Part shown: positions 13,421 through 21,683 of the stretch, in pieces
How positions within the stretch are numbered: position 1 is the stretch's first letter
Layout of the letters: each line of letters opens with the position of its first letter
DNA from: Pseudidiomarina sp. CB1
GTDB taxonomy: Bacteria; Pseudomonadota; Gammaproteobacteria; Enterobacterales; Alteromonadaceae
DNA length: 64,000 nucleotides
Direction: 5' to 3'
Assembly: GCF_024752025.1 (NCBI RefSeq)
Contig: NZ_JANTPU010000001.1
Location: 1,882,873-1,946,872 of the forward strand
Program-made: the position numbers and the translations under genes
Notes under the pieces: generated by a model
Databases searched by the model: none
Told to the model about the DNA's origin: nothing
What the model saw: only the letters and a program-made list of their open reading frames with translations

Positions 13421-13610
13421 GTTTTTATGGAACGCTGGCGCCGCATTTAAAGGGTTGTCGGACGAAGAAGGTCTGTTAATTGCATTCGAATCGCCGAGCC
13501 ATTCACATCTCTTCTTCAAAGAAATTAACGACACCATTAACGCGATGCCAGATGATCTTGATAAAGTGCTGGCTATTGGTGAACGACATCAGGTGACGAT
13601 GGTGAATTAA
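13413..13610 (+). CDS. Small hypothetical protein, 65 residues
   Basis: The ATG at 13413 overlaps the preceding membrane-protein gene by eight bases in another frame. The product, MFKFLWNAGAAFKGLSDEEG onward, is acidic and soluble. Regular composition (HSHLFFKEINDTINAMPDDLDKVL) suggests a small helical protein. I do not recognise a family. Overlap and coding-like composition support it, and a longer version from an upstream alternative codon is unlikely. Confidence 0.6.
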   Translation: MFKFLWNAGAAFKGLSDEEGLLIAFESPSHSHLFFKEINDTINAMPDDLDKVLAIGERHQVTMVN

Positions 13611-13672
13611 AATAAAATGTTATAGTTTTGTTGCTATCGTTAAGCCACATAAATCATTAGAGGAAGCTAACA

Positions 13673-14008
13673 ATGAAAACAAAACAATGGATATGGATGG
13701 TTGGTCTGCTGTGCGGTTCAGCGTTGGCACAAGACTACAATGTAGCTGTTGAGGTTGTTGATGAGGACGAAGTCATTGCTTCACCAACGCTGATCGTAAA
13801 AGAAGGTGAAGAAGCCGCAGTATCCGTTTCAAACACCTTTGATTTGAGTATGACGGTACGCAAACAAGAAGCGTTCTACGCAGTGACAACGCGTTTAAAG
13901 ACCAATCAAAGTGATATTTCCCCGAGTCTACTCATAAAGCCGAATGAGCCAGCGTCCGTCATGATTGGCTCTACGGGACTACGTTTAACGATTACAGATC
14001 ACGACTAA
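13673..14008 (+). CDS. Small exported protein of unknown function
   Basis: This 111-residue protein begins with a signal peptide (MKTKQWIWMVGLLCGSALA, probable cleavage after Ala19). The mature part is beta-rich with repeated patterns (SPTLIVKEGEEAAVSVSN, then SPSLLIKPNEPASVMIGS), so it looks like two related strand units. It would be periplasmic. A clear SD (AGAGGAAG) precedes the ATG. The next reading frame starts one base after its stop. No family recognised. Confidence 0.65.
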   Translation: MKTKQWIWMVGLLCGSALAQDYNVAVEVVDEDEVIASPTLIVKEGEEAAVSVSNTFDLSMTVRKQEAFYAVTTRLKTNQSDISPSLLIKPNEPASVMIGSTGLRLTITDHD

Positions 14009-14009
14009 T

Positions 14010-14115
14010 ATGCGTTTACTTATTGGGATTGTACTTGCGCTTGCGGCGCCTTTATTGCGACGAACAAGAGCAAAAACTAGCGCAAAAATTACAAGAGTTT
14101 GGTCAAAGTCGTTAA
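14010..14115 (+). pseudogene. Possible frameshifted small exported peptide gene
   Basis: An ATG directly after the previous stop begins a hydrophobic, signal-like stretch (MRLLIGIVLALAAP). Continuing in frame gives an unlikely Arg/Lys-rich sequence. Shifting by one base at about 14049 gives a natural-looking acidic/glutamine-rich end (LYCDEQEQKLAQKLQEFGQSR) that stops at 14113-14115. This looks like a roughly 35-residue secreted peptide gene with a one-base indel, or a sequencing error. The in-frame reading to 14195 is probably not a real protein. Confidence 0.4.
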
Positions 14116-14213
14116 AACGTAAAGGCCTCGTCAACACCTACCAAAAATCAACTTCTTTGCTATGTTTAAGAGTGAGTTATCTCAATCACCTATAGCAAAA
14201 GAAGGAAATTCCA

Positions 14214-14459
14214 ATGAGCTTTTTATGGTTTTTATTGGTAGGTCTTATCGCTGGCTGGTTAGCAGGAACGCTGGTTAAAGGCGGTGGTTTCGGTATTTTG
14301 GGCAACATTGTTATCGGCATTATAGGTGCCATGTTGGGCGGTTTCTTGTTCGGTCTACTTGGCCTTTCAAGTAATGGCGGGCTGATTGGTAGTATTGTTG
14401 TGGCCACTATTGGCGCTATTGTTTTACTCGTCATCGTACGGGCGTTGAAAAAAGCTTAG
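14214..14459 (+). CDS. GlsB/YeaQ/YmgE family stress-response membrane protein
   Basis: This 81-residue protein is a very hydrophobic, glycine-rich three-helix membrane protein (FLWFLLVGLIAGWLAGTLV, GGGFGILGNIVIGIIGAMLGG, IGSIVVATIGAIVLLVI). This is the YeaQ/GlsB (formerly transglycosylase-associated) family, in which expression rises in stress and stationary phase in several bacteria; the molecular role is not established. AAGGAAA precedes the ATG. Confidence 0.9.
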   Translation: MSFLWFLLVGLIAGWLAGTLVKGGGFGILGNIVIGIIGAMLGGFLFGLLGLSSNGGLIGSIVVATIGAIVLLVIVRALKKA

Positions 14460-14513
14460 CGCTCCTTCCATTTTCGATTGCATTTGCCATGCCAGTCATT
14501 AACATGGCTCGGC

Positions 14514-14765
14514 ATGGCCAAACCTCGCAAAAAACAACCGCTTCGTACGGTTCAAATCAGCTGCAATAAGTGTCGAACGCCTTTATATAAATACCGCAAA
14601 GGCGGTAAAGGCGCACTGGTGAAGTGTTTTGTTGAACGTATTGTGGAAGACCACACAACCGAGGTCGGGATATGCCCTGGCTGCGGGCAGGAATTTGCCC
14701 GTGAAACAATGATCCGTGGTACGCCAGCCTACAAAATAGTGGGTGGCAAGGTGATGGTGAAATAG
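14514..14765 (+). CDS. Small zinc-ribbon protein
   Basis: This 83-residue basic protein (MAKPRKKQPLR start) has two CxxC knuckles, CNKC near residue 17 and CPGC near residue 56. They are spaced as a zinc ribbon around a basic core (YKYRKGGKGALVKC). An extra Cys precedes the second knuckle. Similar proteins are found in Alteromonadales as conserved hypotheticals. An upstream in-frame start at 14478 would add a poorly coding N-terminus, so the ATG at 14514 is preferred. Nucleic-acid or metal binding is inferred. Confidence 0.7.
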   Translation: MAKPRKKQPLRTVQISCNKCRTPLYKYRKGGKGALVKCFVERIVEDHTTEVGICPGCGQEFARETMIRGTPAYKIVGGKVMVK

Positions 14766-14772
14766 CTGCGGG

Positions 14773-15408
14773 TTAACCGCAGCAGTCTTCTATCGTATCA
14801 GCTTCACCACGGCGTACTTGTAGCGCGTTGCGGACAATCCCGATGGCCGAGACGATAACGATTGCCGCAATCACAAGCGCAATAAGCAAGTCTGGCCATG
14901 CTGAATTTTGTGAACTCACCAGCAGCGCCGAGAAGATGACACCAGTATTTAACAGCATGTCGTTCCGGGAGCAGATCCAACTGGCGCGGATATTGATGTC
15001 GCCATTGCGGAAGCGGTAGAGCATCGCAAAGCAAATGACGTTTACAATCAAAGCTAAGAACGCTACAGAGAGCATAATATCTGCACTTGGCGCACTACCG
15101 AACAAAAAGCGTTTGATCACATCTAGTACAACCAATGTAGCCAGTACGAGTTGTAAGCTGCCGTTCAGCAAGGCTGCATTGGCTTTGTGTTTTAAGGTTT
15201 TGCCAACGGCATAAAGACTTGCCGAATAAACGAGGGCGTCGGCCAGCATATCTAGAGAGTCGGCGATCAAACCGCTCGACTGCCCTATCCAGCCAGCGAT
15301 GAACTCGACAAAAAACATCACCGCGTTCAGAATCAATACGGTCCAAAGTAGCTTGCGTTGGGCGCTGTCAATTTGTGCTTGGCTGTCAATGCCGCAGCAA
15401 CTGCTCAT
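14773..15408 (-). CDS. Short cation diffusion facilitator (CDF) family transporter
   Basis: This 211-residue protein has six hydrophobic helices. Helix II carries GLIADSLDMLADALVY, the CDF motif with two aspartates. The matching site in helix V is SRNDMLLNTG. The C-terminal cytoplasmic domain of typical 300-residue CDF proteins is missing, as in a group of CzcD-like short transporters. Both ends carry adjacent cysteines (MSSCCG, EDCCG) that may bind metal. Expected role: efflux of zinc or another divalent ion. Monocistronic on the minus strand. Confidence 0.85.
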   Translation of the reverse strand: MSSCCGIDSQAQIDSAQRKLLWTVLILNAVMFFVEFIAGWIGQSSGLIADSLDMLADALVYSASLYAVGKTLKHKANAALLNGSLQLVLATLVVLDVIKRFLFGSAPSADIMLSVAFLALIVNVICFAMLYRFRNGDINIRASWICSRNDMLLNTGVIFSALLVSSQNSAWPDLLIALVIAAIVIVSAIGIVRNALQVRRGEADTIEDCCG

Positions 15409-15481
15409 GGTTTTTCCTAAATAAATGCTAAGGTAAATGAATTCGTCATTTTAACAGGAAAGCCGCGGCATGACACACGCT

Positions 15482-16072
15482 CTAATCGAGCAAGGTTTTG
15501 ACGCGATCTTGGAGCATTGGTACGACGTCGCGCTCAAACCACGGATTTCGTTTGAGCCAAAGATTATTGCGTGGACTAGGATGCGGCATCGGTAATACGT
15601 CAGGCCAGTATTCCTGCCAGTGGGCTACAGTTTCAGTCAAGGTTTTGTAGCTTCGCACATGGTTTAGCTGGCTCAGATGCCAATCAATGGCGTATTTGCC
15701 GATGGCTAACGTTAGCTGGAGCTTAGGTAGCTCGTGCAATAACTGCTGGCGCCAAAGTGGCGCGCACTCCGGCCGCGGCGGTAAATCACCACTTTTGCCC
15801 GTACCGGGATAACAAAAACCCATCGGCGCGATGGCGAAACAGCGCTCATCGTAGAATGTTGCACGTTCAACACCCAACCAACTGCGTAAACGGTCACCAC
15901 TTGGGTCATCGAAGGGAAGACCTGAAGCATGCACGCGGCGCCCCGGCGCTTGGCCTGCAATAAGTATGGGTGCGGTGACCGATGCTTGTACCACGGGACG
16001 GGCGCCACAAGGCAAGTCGGATTCGCATTCCCGACAAGCTCGGATGCGCTGAAGTAGGTGATCGAGCGACAT
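15482..16072 (-). CDS. Uracil-DNA glycosylase superfamily protein
   Basis: A protein of about 196 residues with the superfamily motif I as GQAPGRRVHASGLPFDDPSGDRLRSWLG and motif III as HPSPRNNLWLKRN. An N-terminal CxxC (CRECE) and two later cysteines (GFCYPG and PECAPL) match the four-cysteine pattern of Fe-S UDGs (family 4/5 like). Predicted role: removal of uracil or a related damaged base. The ATG at 16072 is chosen because it begins at the conserved MSLDHLLQRIRACREC, two bases after the stop of the upstream gene, so it is likely part of that operon. Confidence 0.85.
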   Translation of the reverse strand: MSLDHLLQRIRACRECESDLPCGARPVVQASVTAPILIAGQAPGRRVHASGLPFDDPSGDRLRSWLGVERATFYDERCFAIAPMGFCYPGTGKSGDLPPRPECAPLWRQQLLHELPKLQLTLAIGKYAIDWHLSQLNHVRSYKTLTETVAHWQEYWPDVLPMPHPSPRNNLWLKRNPWFERDVVPMLQDRVKTLLD

Positions 16073-16074
16073 GC

Positions 16075-18219
16075 CTAACCGCGGCGCCAGCGGTGAAACT
16101 TCGCTACCCAATTCAATAATTTCTCCGGCTTATGTGCCTGTTTCCACTGCCCCGCCACATATTTGTTGGCTTCCGACATGGTTGGATAGCTGTGAATAGT
16201 GCCAAGAATCTTGTTCAGACCGATCCCTTGCTTCATCGCTAAGACATATTCGGCCAGCAACTCGCCTGCTTGCGCGCCGACAATGTTAACGCCTAGAATT
16301 TTATCTTTACCGGGTTCGGTTAGAACCTTGATACGGCCATAATCTTGTTGGTCGGCGATGGCACGATCCATATCGCTAATGTCGTATTCGACAACTTCGT
16401 AGGCCACATTTTGTTGCTCTGCTGCTTGTTCAGTGAGCCCAACATTGGCGATTTCAGGCGTTGTGTAGGTCACCCAAGGGATAACTGAATAGTCTGCGCG
16501 GAAGGTCTTAAAGGGGTCAAACAGAGCGTTTACGGCAGCATACCAAGCCTGATGTGAAGCAACATGAGTAAATTGATAGGGCCCCACCACATCACCACAA
16601 GCATAAATATTTGGAAAGTTGGTTTGCAACAGCTGATTCACGTGCACAGTTTTGTCGACGTCAACACCTAATTCTTCGAGTCCAAAGCCTTGCGTATTGG
16701 CTTGCCGACCAAGGGCAATGAGTACGCGGTCAAAAGCGAGTTCAACAGTTTCGCTTTCGTGTTGCGTCAGCAGTTTTGCTTGGCCACTCTCATCCACCAC
16801 AAACTTCTCGGCACGATGGTTCAAACGTAAATCCACGCCATCTTCACGTAGCTGTTTTTGTAGCAAAGCACTGGTATCAGTGTCTTCATTACTTAGCACC
16901 CGCGGGGCCATTTCAACTAGAGTTACTTGGCTACCTAGCAACTGGAACGCTTGCGCAAGCTCACAACCTATAGGACCACCACCCAGTACCAACAAACGTT
17001 CAGGCAGTTTACGCAACTGCCACAGGTTGTCCGAGGTTAGGTAATCCACCTGCTCAAGCCCCTCAAATGGCGGAACCAGAGGACGCGCGCCTGACGCAAT
17101 GATGATACTGCGGCTAGAAATCGTCTGCTCTCCCTCGGCGGTACGCACCTTCACGTGCCAAGGAGAGGTAAGGGTCGCCTCGCCCTTCATCACGTCGACA
17201 CCGAGCTCGGTATAGCGTTCAACGGAGTCATGGGGTGCGATGCGCTGAATGACATTGTGGACTTCATCCATCACACGCGCAAAGTCGATACTTTCAATCG
17301 AGGTCTGCACACCAAGCCGCTGCGCATCGCGGGTCTGCCGAATAGATTTAGCGACATGCAATAAAGCTTTCGAAGGCACGCAGCCAGTATTCAGGCAATC
17401 GCCACCCATTTCGTGCTTCTCGATAAGCGTTACCTTAGCCTTGACCGCTGCAGCAATGTATGCACTTACCAACCCAGCAGAGCCAGCTCCAATAACGATC
17501 AGGTTGTTATCGAATGAAGAGGGCTTGGTGTACCCCTGATAAGCCCGACGCTTCTTCAGTAGGGTTAAAATGAGCTTTGCAATCAGCGGTACTAAGCCAA
17601 GCAATACCAGCGCACCAAGTAGGTCGGCTGACAACACATCGCCCAGACTCTCAACCTCAGCGAGCTGTGTACCGGCGTTAACATAGACGGCGGTGGCTAA
17701 AAGCATGCCCACTTGGCTGACCCAGTAGTAGGTCCAGGTTTTGATCTTGGTAAGCCCCATCACTAGGTTAATCACAAAGAATGGAAAGAGCGGTACTAGG
17801 CGTAAGCTGAGCAAGTAAAAGGCACCGTCACGTTGCACGCCTTCATTGACGGCTTTTAGGCGTTGGTTAAAGTGTTCTTGTACCCAGTCATGTAATAGCC
17901 AGCGGGCACTGAGGAAGGCGAGAAGCGCGCCAACAGAGCTCGCAAATGAGGCGAGCAAAAGCCCCCAAGCAAGACCAAAAATCGCGCCAGCACCGAGCGT
18001 CAGAATAGTGGCACCCGGAATTGATAGCGCAGTGCAAAGCACATACAACGCAAAGTAACCGCCAAACATCAGGAGCGGTTGCTCAGTAAATAAGTTGGTC
18101 AGCTGCTCACGCTGCTGCTTGAGTTGTTCCAGTGTTAGGTATTGCGTCAAGTCGAAAAGGAAAACACTAGCGACCAGTGCAGCGACGATTGCAATAAAGA
18201 GTAACTTTTTCAGTGACAT
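16075..18219 (-). CDS. Fusion of TVP38/TMEM64 (VTT) membrane domain and FAD-dependent pyridine nucleotide-disulfide oxidoreductase
   Basis: This 714-residue protein has an N-terminal membrane region (about 1-225) of the VTT/DedA-like family. A complete mercuric-reductase/dihydrolipoamide-dehydrogenase-like flavoprotein follows. The FAD-binding motif VIGAGSAGLVSA is at about 242-253, and the redox disulfide in GGDCLNTGCVPSK involves Cys275 and Cys280. The NAD-binding motif is VLGGGPIGCELA and the C-terminal active-site His-Glu pair lies in HSYPTMSEA. There is no HMA domain or C-terminal vicinal Cys pair, so mercury reduction is not shown. The fusion occurs elsewhere in proteobacteria; its substrate is unknown. 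It starts 11 bases after the TonB receptor gene. Confidence 0.92.
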   Translation of the reverse strand: MSLKKLLFIAIVAALVASVFLFDLTQYLTLEQLKQQREQLTNLFTEQPLLMFGGYFALYVLCTALSIPGATILTLGAGAIFGLAWGLLLASFASSVGALLAFLSARWLLHDWVQEHFNQRLKAVNEGVQRDGAFYLLSLRLVPLFPFFVINLVMGLTKIKTWTYYWVSQVGMLLATAVYVNAGTQLAEVESLGDVLSADLLGALVLLGLVPLIAKLILTLLKKRRAYQGYTKPSSFDNNLIVIGAGSAGLVSAYIAAAVKAKVTLIEKHEMGGDCLNTGCVPSKALLHVAKSIRQTRDAQRLGVQTSIESIDFARVMDEVHNVIQRIAPHDSVERYTELGVDVMKGEATLTSPWHVKVRTAEGEQTISSRSIIIASGARPLVPPFEGLEQVDYLTSDNLWQLRKLPERLLVLGGGPIGCELAQAFQLLGSQVTLVEMAPRVLSNEDTDTSALLQKQLREDGVDLRLNHRAEKFVVDESGQAKLLTQHESETVELAFDRVLIALGRQANTQGFGLEELGVDVDKTVHVNQLLQTNFPNIYACGDVVGPYQFTHVASHQAWYAAVNALFDPFKTFRADYSVIPWVTYTTPEIANVGLTEQAAEQQNVAYEVVEYDISDMDRAIADQQDYGRIKVLTEPGKDKILGVNIVGAQAGELLAEYVLAMKQGIGLNKILGTIHSYPTMSEANKYVAGQWKQAHKPEKLLNWVAKFHRWRRG

Positions 18220-18230
18220 TTAACTTCCTA

Positions 18231-20546
18231 TTAAAAGCGATAGCTTAAGCTTAGCTGGGCATGTCGAGGTAGCGAAGGAAATGCCAAGGTGGCACCAAAG
18301 TAACCACCCTCGAATACCGGCGCCCAATTGTCTTGATCGGTCACGTTGATAACGTCTAAGCGCGCACTCAATCGCGGGGTAAAGCGATATTGCGTGTGCA
18401 AGTTCAGTTGATGTTGGTCACGAATCATCACCGTTTGTAAAAAATCAAGCGGATAGGATTTGGTGTAGCTTACGTCGCCGCCAAGCGACCATGCGTCTGA
18501 GACTTGCCAGCCAGCAACAGCATTTGCTTGTACCTCTGGAACGCCTTGCAGTTGCTGATTTGACGCTGGAAAGACGGTAAAGTTCGGCGAGCCGACACCG
18601 GTTCCTGCAATGATATCGGGACGAGAGTTATCGAAAGCATCGGCGACTTGACGGGTGCCTTGAAAGGAGGCTGAATCGTCCCAGTACGCATCGATATAGC
18701 TGGCGGCGAGCGTTACCCAGTAACCTTGCTCATGGCGATAATGCCACTGCAATTCAACGCCTTCGCTGGCGATGCCGCTATTGGAGCCATCACGGTTGCG
18801 TAGACTGCGGGTTTGGTCGAACCAAACAGCATCAGCGTACCAGCGAGCCCCGCTCGGCGCATACTTAACCCCAACTTCGTAGAGACGATTTTCAGTAGCA
18901 AAATTCTGCGAATCGATAACCCCAGCCGCATTCAGGACGTTGCCGCCAGCCATTGAATTCGAGGTGGAATCGCTATCATAAGCGGTCGCATAAACCACAA
19001 GATCAGGTGTCCAGTTGTACTGCGCAGCAAAACTCGCTGCGGTAAGCCAGTCACTATGACTGTCTTGTTTGGCGGTCACATCCGCTGGCGCGAGAGGATC
19101 GCGTGCTTCAACGTCGTAGTAATCGGCGCGCAGGCCCAAGGTGAGGCGAAATTGCTTCGTCACGGTCCACTTTTGTTGCGCGAACAAGCCCCATTGATAG
19201 CTGGTGGAGTCAGTCGTATCAGAAAGATTAAAATCGCCAATGCCATCGTTATTCAGATCGTACTGAGCGCCGGGCGAGACAAATAAATTCGGGCGCAGTT
19301 CCACCAAGCGTGCCTGCTGCTCGGGCGTTAATGGAATACGTCGTTGGTCGAGCGTACCGGTCAAATCAATAGGGTTATCGGCTTCGGTCGTAAACTGGCT
19401 GTAGCCTAGCACATCGTTGTAGCGAAGGTTTGCCCCAAAGCTGGTGTTTTCACCGTACTGGAGCTCGACACGATGCTCGAAGGTGTGCGCACCGTCAACA
19501 ATTTCGACAAAACTGTTTTGGTTAATGCCTTCGCGCTCTAGGTATTGATAGTAGCTACGATTGAGCAATAACCAATCACTATTAAGTTGCTGCTCAATAA
19601 CGGAATGCAGCAAATAGGTTTCTGCGGTATTGGTATCTAATGGATCGGTCAGCACAGTGCTTCGATCAATTGCAACTAAACCTGTTGGACTTATGACTGC
19701 GCCAGCGCCTGGCACATAAGAACCGTTTGGCTGCTGTCCCTGACCAGTAATGTAGAGGTTGGCGTCAATGAGATCTTGCGTGGGCCGGTTTATGCCCGCA
19801 TTATCCGTCCAGTCGACGTCATAATACTCAAAATTCAACGACCAACGCGTGCTGTTGGATGGTGTCCATTCATAAGCGAGTAATAAGTCGTCGCTGCGCA
19901 GGTGGGTATAGTCGTAAAAGCTGCCTTCGTCGATGACTTCTACGCTGGCGCGAAAGGCGTGACGATCTTCTTCAATGACGGTGTTGTGATCGGCCTGCCA
20001 ACGGTACTGATCCCATTCACCAACACGCGCCTTTAGTTCGGTACGCGAAGTGTCAGTGCGTGCACGTTTCGGCAGCAGATTCACAAAGCCACCGACCCGT
20101 TGTGTGGTGCCCAGCATTACTGGCGGAGCGCCTTTCACGACGACCATACTTTCATAAGCGTTGAGCGACAGCGGAACCCCTAAACCATTATTACCGGCTT
20201 GGCGGCGCATACCGCCAGTGAAGAGCTCGCCAAGTTGGCCGCGCATACTGGGTAATGATGGGTTACCAAATCCAGCTGCAGCATGGCTGTTAGGCGCAAA
20301 CTTGGCAATATCATGCAAATCGTCAATGTTCGCTTCGCGCAAAAGCGATTCGGTGATCACTGTGGCTGAACGAGGGATATCCTGCAGTTGTTCATTGGTA
20401 CCAAATACGCCTTCTACCTCTTGTTCACTCGGGAGCACAATTTCACGCTGCTCACCGCGCACCTCAATGACTTCATCAGGCTGCTCTTGTTGTGCCGTTG
20501 CGCTTAACGGGATAAATAAGGCGGCGTAAAGGGGTAATAGTTTCAA
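18231..20546 (-). CDS. TonB-dependent outer-membrane receptor
   Basis: This protein is about 771 residues. The plug domain has an EVIEVRG start of the mature protein and a LPSMRGQLGELFTGGMRR region. A long beta-barrel follows, ending in a family-typical aromatic C-terminus (QLSLSYRF). An upstream ATG at 20588 or further would bury the signal peptide. The TTG at 20544-20546, six bases after a strong GGAGAG, gives an ideal signal peptide (MKLLPLYAALFIPLSATA) and is chosen here. No STN signalling domain is seen. The substrate is unknown: it resembles siderophore receptors, but the flanking flavoprotein hints at a metal or redox-active ligand. Divergent from an AraC regulator. Confidence 0.88.
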   Translation of the reverse strand: MKLLPLYAALFIPLSATAQQEQPDEVIEVRGEQREIVLPSEQEVEGVFGTNEQLQDIPRSATVITESLLREANIDDLHDIAKFAPNSHAAAGFGNPSLPSMRGQLGELFTGGMRRQAGNNGLGVPLSLNAYESMVVVKGAPPVMLGTTQRVGGFVNLLPKRARTDTSRTELKARVGEWDQYRWQADHNTVIEEDRHAFRASVEVIDEGSFYDYTHLRSDDLLLAYEWTPSNSTRWSLNFEYYDVDWTDNAGINRPTQDLIDANLYITGQGQQPNGSYVPGAGAVISPTGLVAIDRSTVLTDPLDTNTAETYLLHSVIEQQLNSDWLLLNRSYYQYLEREGINQNSFVEIVDGAHTFEHRVELQYGENTSFGANLRYNDVLGYSQFTTEADNPIDLTGTLDQRRIPLTPEQQARLVELRPNLFVSPGAQYDLNNDGIGDFNLSDTTDSTSYQWGLFAQQKWTVTKQFRLTLGLRADYYDVEARDPLAPADVTAKQDSHSDWLTAASFAAQYNWTPDLVVYATAYDSDSTSNSMAGGNVLNAAGVIDSQNFATENRLYEVGVKYAPSGARWYADAVWFDQTRSLRNRDGSNSGIASEGVELQWHYRHEQGYWVTLAASYIDAYWDDSASFQGTRQVADAFDNSRPDIIAGTGVGSPNFTVFPASNQQLQGVPEVQANAVAGWQVSDAWSLGGDVSYTKSYPLDFLQTVMIRDQHQLNLHTQYRFTPRLSARLDVINVTDQDNWAPVFEGGYFGATLAFPSLPRHAQLSLSYRF

Positions 20547-20558
20547 CGAAAGCTCTCC
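20544..20558 (-). promoter_or_regulatory. Ribosome-binding site and TTG start of the TonB receptor
   Basis: On the minus strand GGAGAG (20553-20558) is six bases upstream of TTG (20544-20546). No comparable SD serves the upstream ATG codons. This pair fixes the start at the beginning of a clean signal peptide. Confidence 0.7.
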
Positions 20559-20650
20559 AAAACAGATGAATAGGTTTAGACTACGCATAGACGCCTGAAT
20601 AAGTTTATTAGTATCGTACATAGTATCAGCGATTGAAGAGTAGTAGGTAA

Positions 20651-21568
20651 ATGACCGAAACGCCTGAGCAACCAACTAAAACGACGGAATCCATTGAGCT
20701 ACTGATCAGTTCTGTAGCCTTGGGTACAGAGCTGCATTTTGAATCAGGTCTTTGTGGTGCTTGGTCAATTCAGGCTAAACAACCAGAAAAAGTAGGTTTT
20801 CATGTTTTATCTCAAGGTGAATGCTGGTTTGGTGTGACGGGCAATGACTATTCGAAACAACGTTTGCAAGCCGGTGATGTGGTCTTTGTAAACCAAGGTG
20901 TTTCTCACTTTCTAAGTCAACAAACGCTCCCCACCGATATGGATTTGCAACAGTTAGCGCAACATTGCATTGCTGAACACGATCAGCAAGGTATTGTTTG
21001 TTATGAGTTGCAGGATCAAGGTGAGTCAAATCAAATGGTGTTTCAGCTGTTGCCGCCATGGTTGGTCGTGCCCGCTGGACAACAAACTGAGCAACTCGCG
21101 CAGCTGTTACAGATGGTTCGTACCGAAACCCAACAACGCAAACCTGGCTATCGAACAGTATTACAGCGCCTAAGCGAAATTTTAGCAGTACAGTTGTTAC
21201 GTCAAGTTATTCAGACGACGCATCACTCCCCAGGACTTTTCGCCGCGTTGCAAGACCGCGCATTAGCTCCTGTGGTCGCCGCAATACTTGCAGACCCAGG
21301 TCAAAACTGGAGCGTGGAAGCAATGGCGGAACAGGCTCATTTATCTGTGAGTGCGTTTGCTGAGCGTTGCGTGAAGACGACTGCGCTAAGCCCGAAAAAG
21401 CTTTTGGATGCGATTCGTTTACAACGCGCTAAATATTTATTGCGCAGCAGCACATTAGCGGTCGAGTCGATCGCCTGGGCTATCGGTTATCAATCGGTTA
21501 CCGCGTTTGGCCGTTTTTTTAAGCGCTACTTAGGCTGCTCCGCACAAGCTTTTCGCGAACAGCGTTAA
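20651..21568 (+). CDS. AraC family transcriptional regulator with cupin sensor
   Basis: This 305-residue protein has an N-terminal cupin-like ligand domain (about 15-190, with GECWFGVTGNDY and the GDVVFVNQGVSHFL loop). A C-terminal double HTH follows (about 205-303, with WSVEAMAEQAHLSVSAFAERC and IAWAIGYQSVTAFGRFFKRYLG). It is transcribed away from the TonB receptor gene across a gap of about 100 bases, so it may control that operon, and perhaps the downstream CMD/DoxX pair. It is of the AraC cupin_6 type, not ligand-proven. Confidence 0.9.
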   Translation: MTETPEQPTKTTESIELLISSVALGTELHFESGLCGAWSIQAKQPEKVGFHVLSQGECWFGVTGNDYSKQRLQAGDVVFVNQGVSHFLSQQTLPTDMDLQQLAQHCIAEHDQQGIVCYELQDQGESNQMVFQLLPPWLVVPAGQQTEQLAQLLQMVRTETQQRKPGYRTVLQRLSEILAVQLLRQVIQTTHHSPGLFAALQDRALAPVVAAILADPGQNWSVEAMAEQAHLSVSAFAERCVKTTALSPKKLLDAIRLQRAKYLLRSSTLAVESIAWAIGYQSVTAFGRFFKRYLGCSAQAFREQR

Positions 21569-21683
21569 GTAACTAAATCACCTTAATACCCTACCAAATC
21601 ACCGGAACCACCTTTCGGCGCTCGAAATAACGCGAAGTATTATCTAAGCTTTGCGCAATTCGAAACCTTTAAGGAGGTCAATT

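Noticed and set aside
16075..18219. Mercuric reductase (merA)
   Set aside because: The flavoprotein core fits, but no N-terminal heavy-metal domain, C-terminal vicinal cysteines or other mer genes are present.
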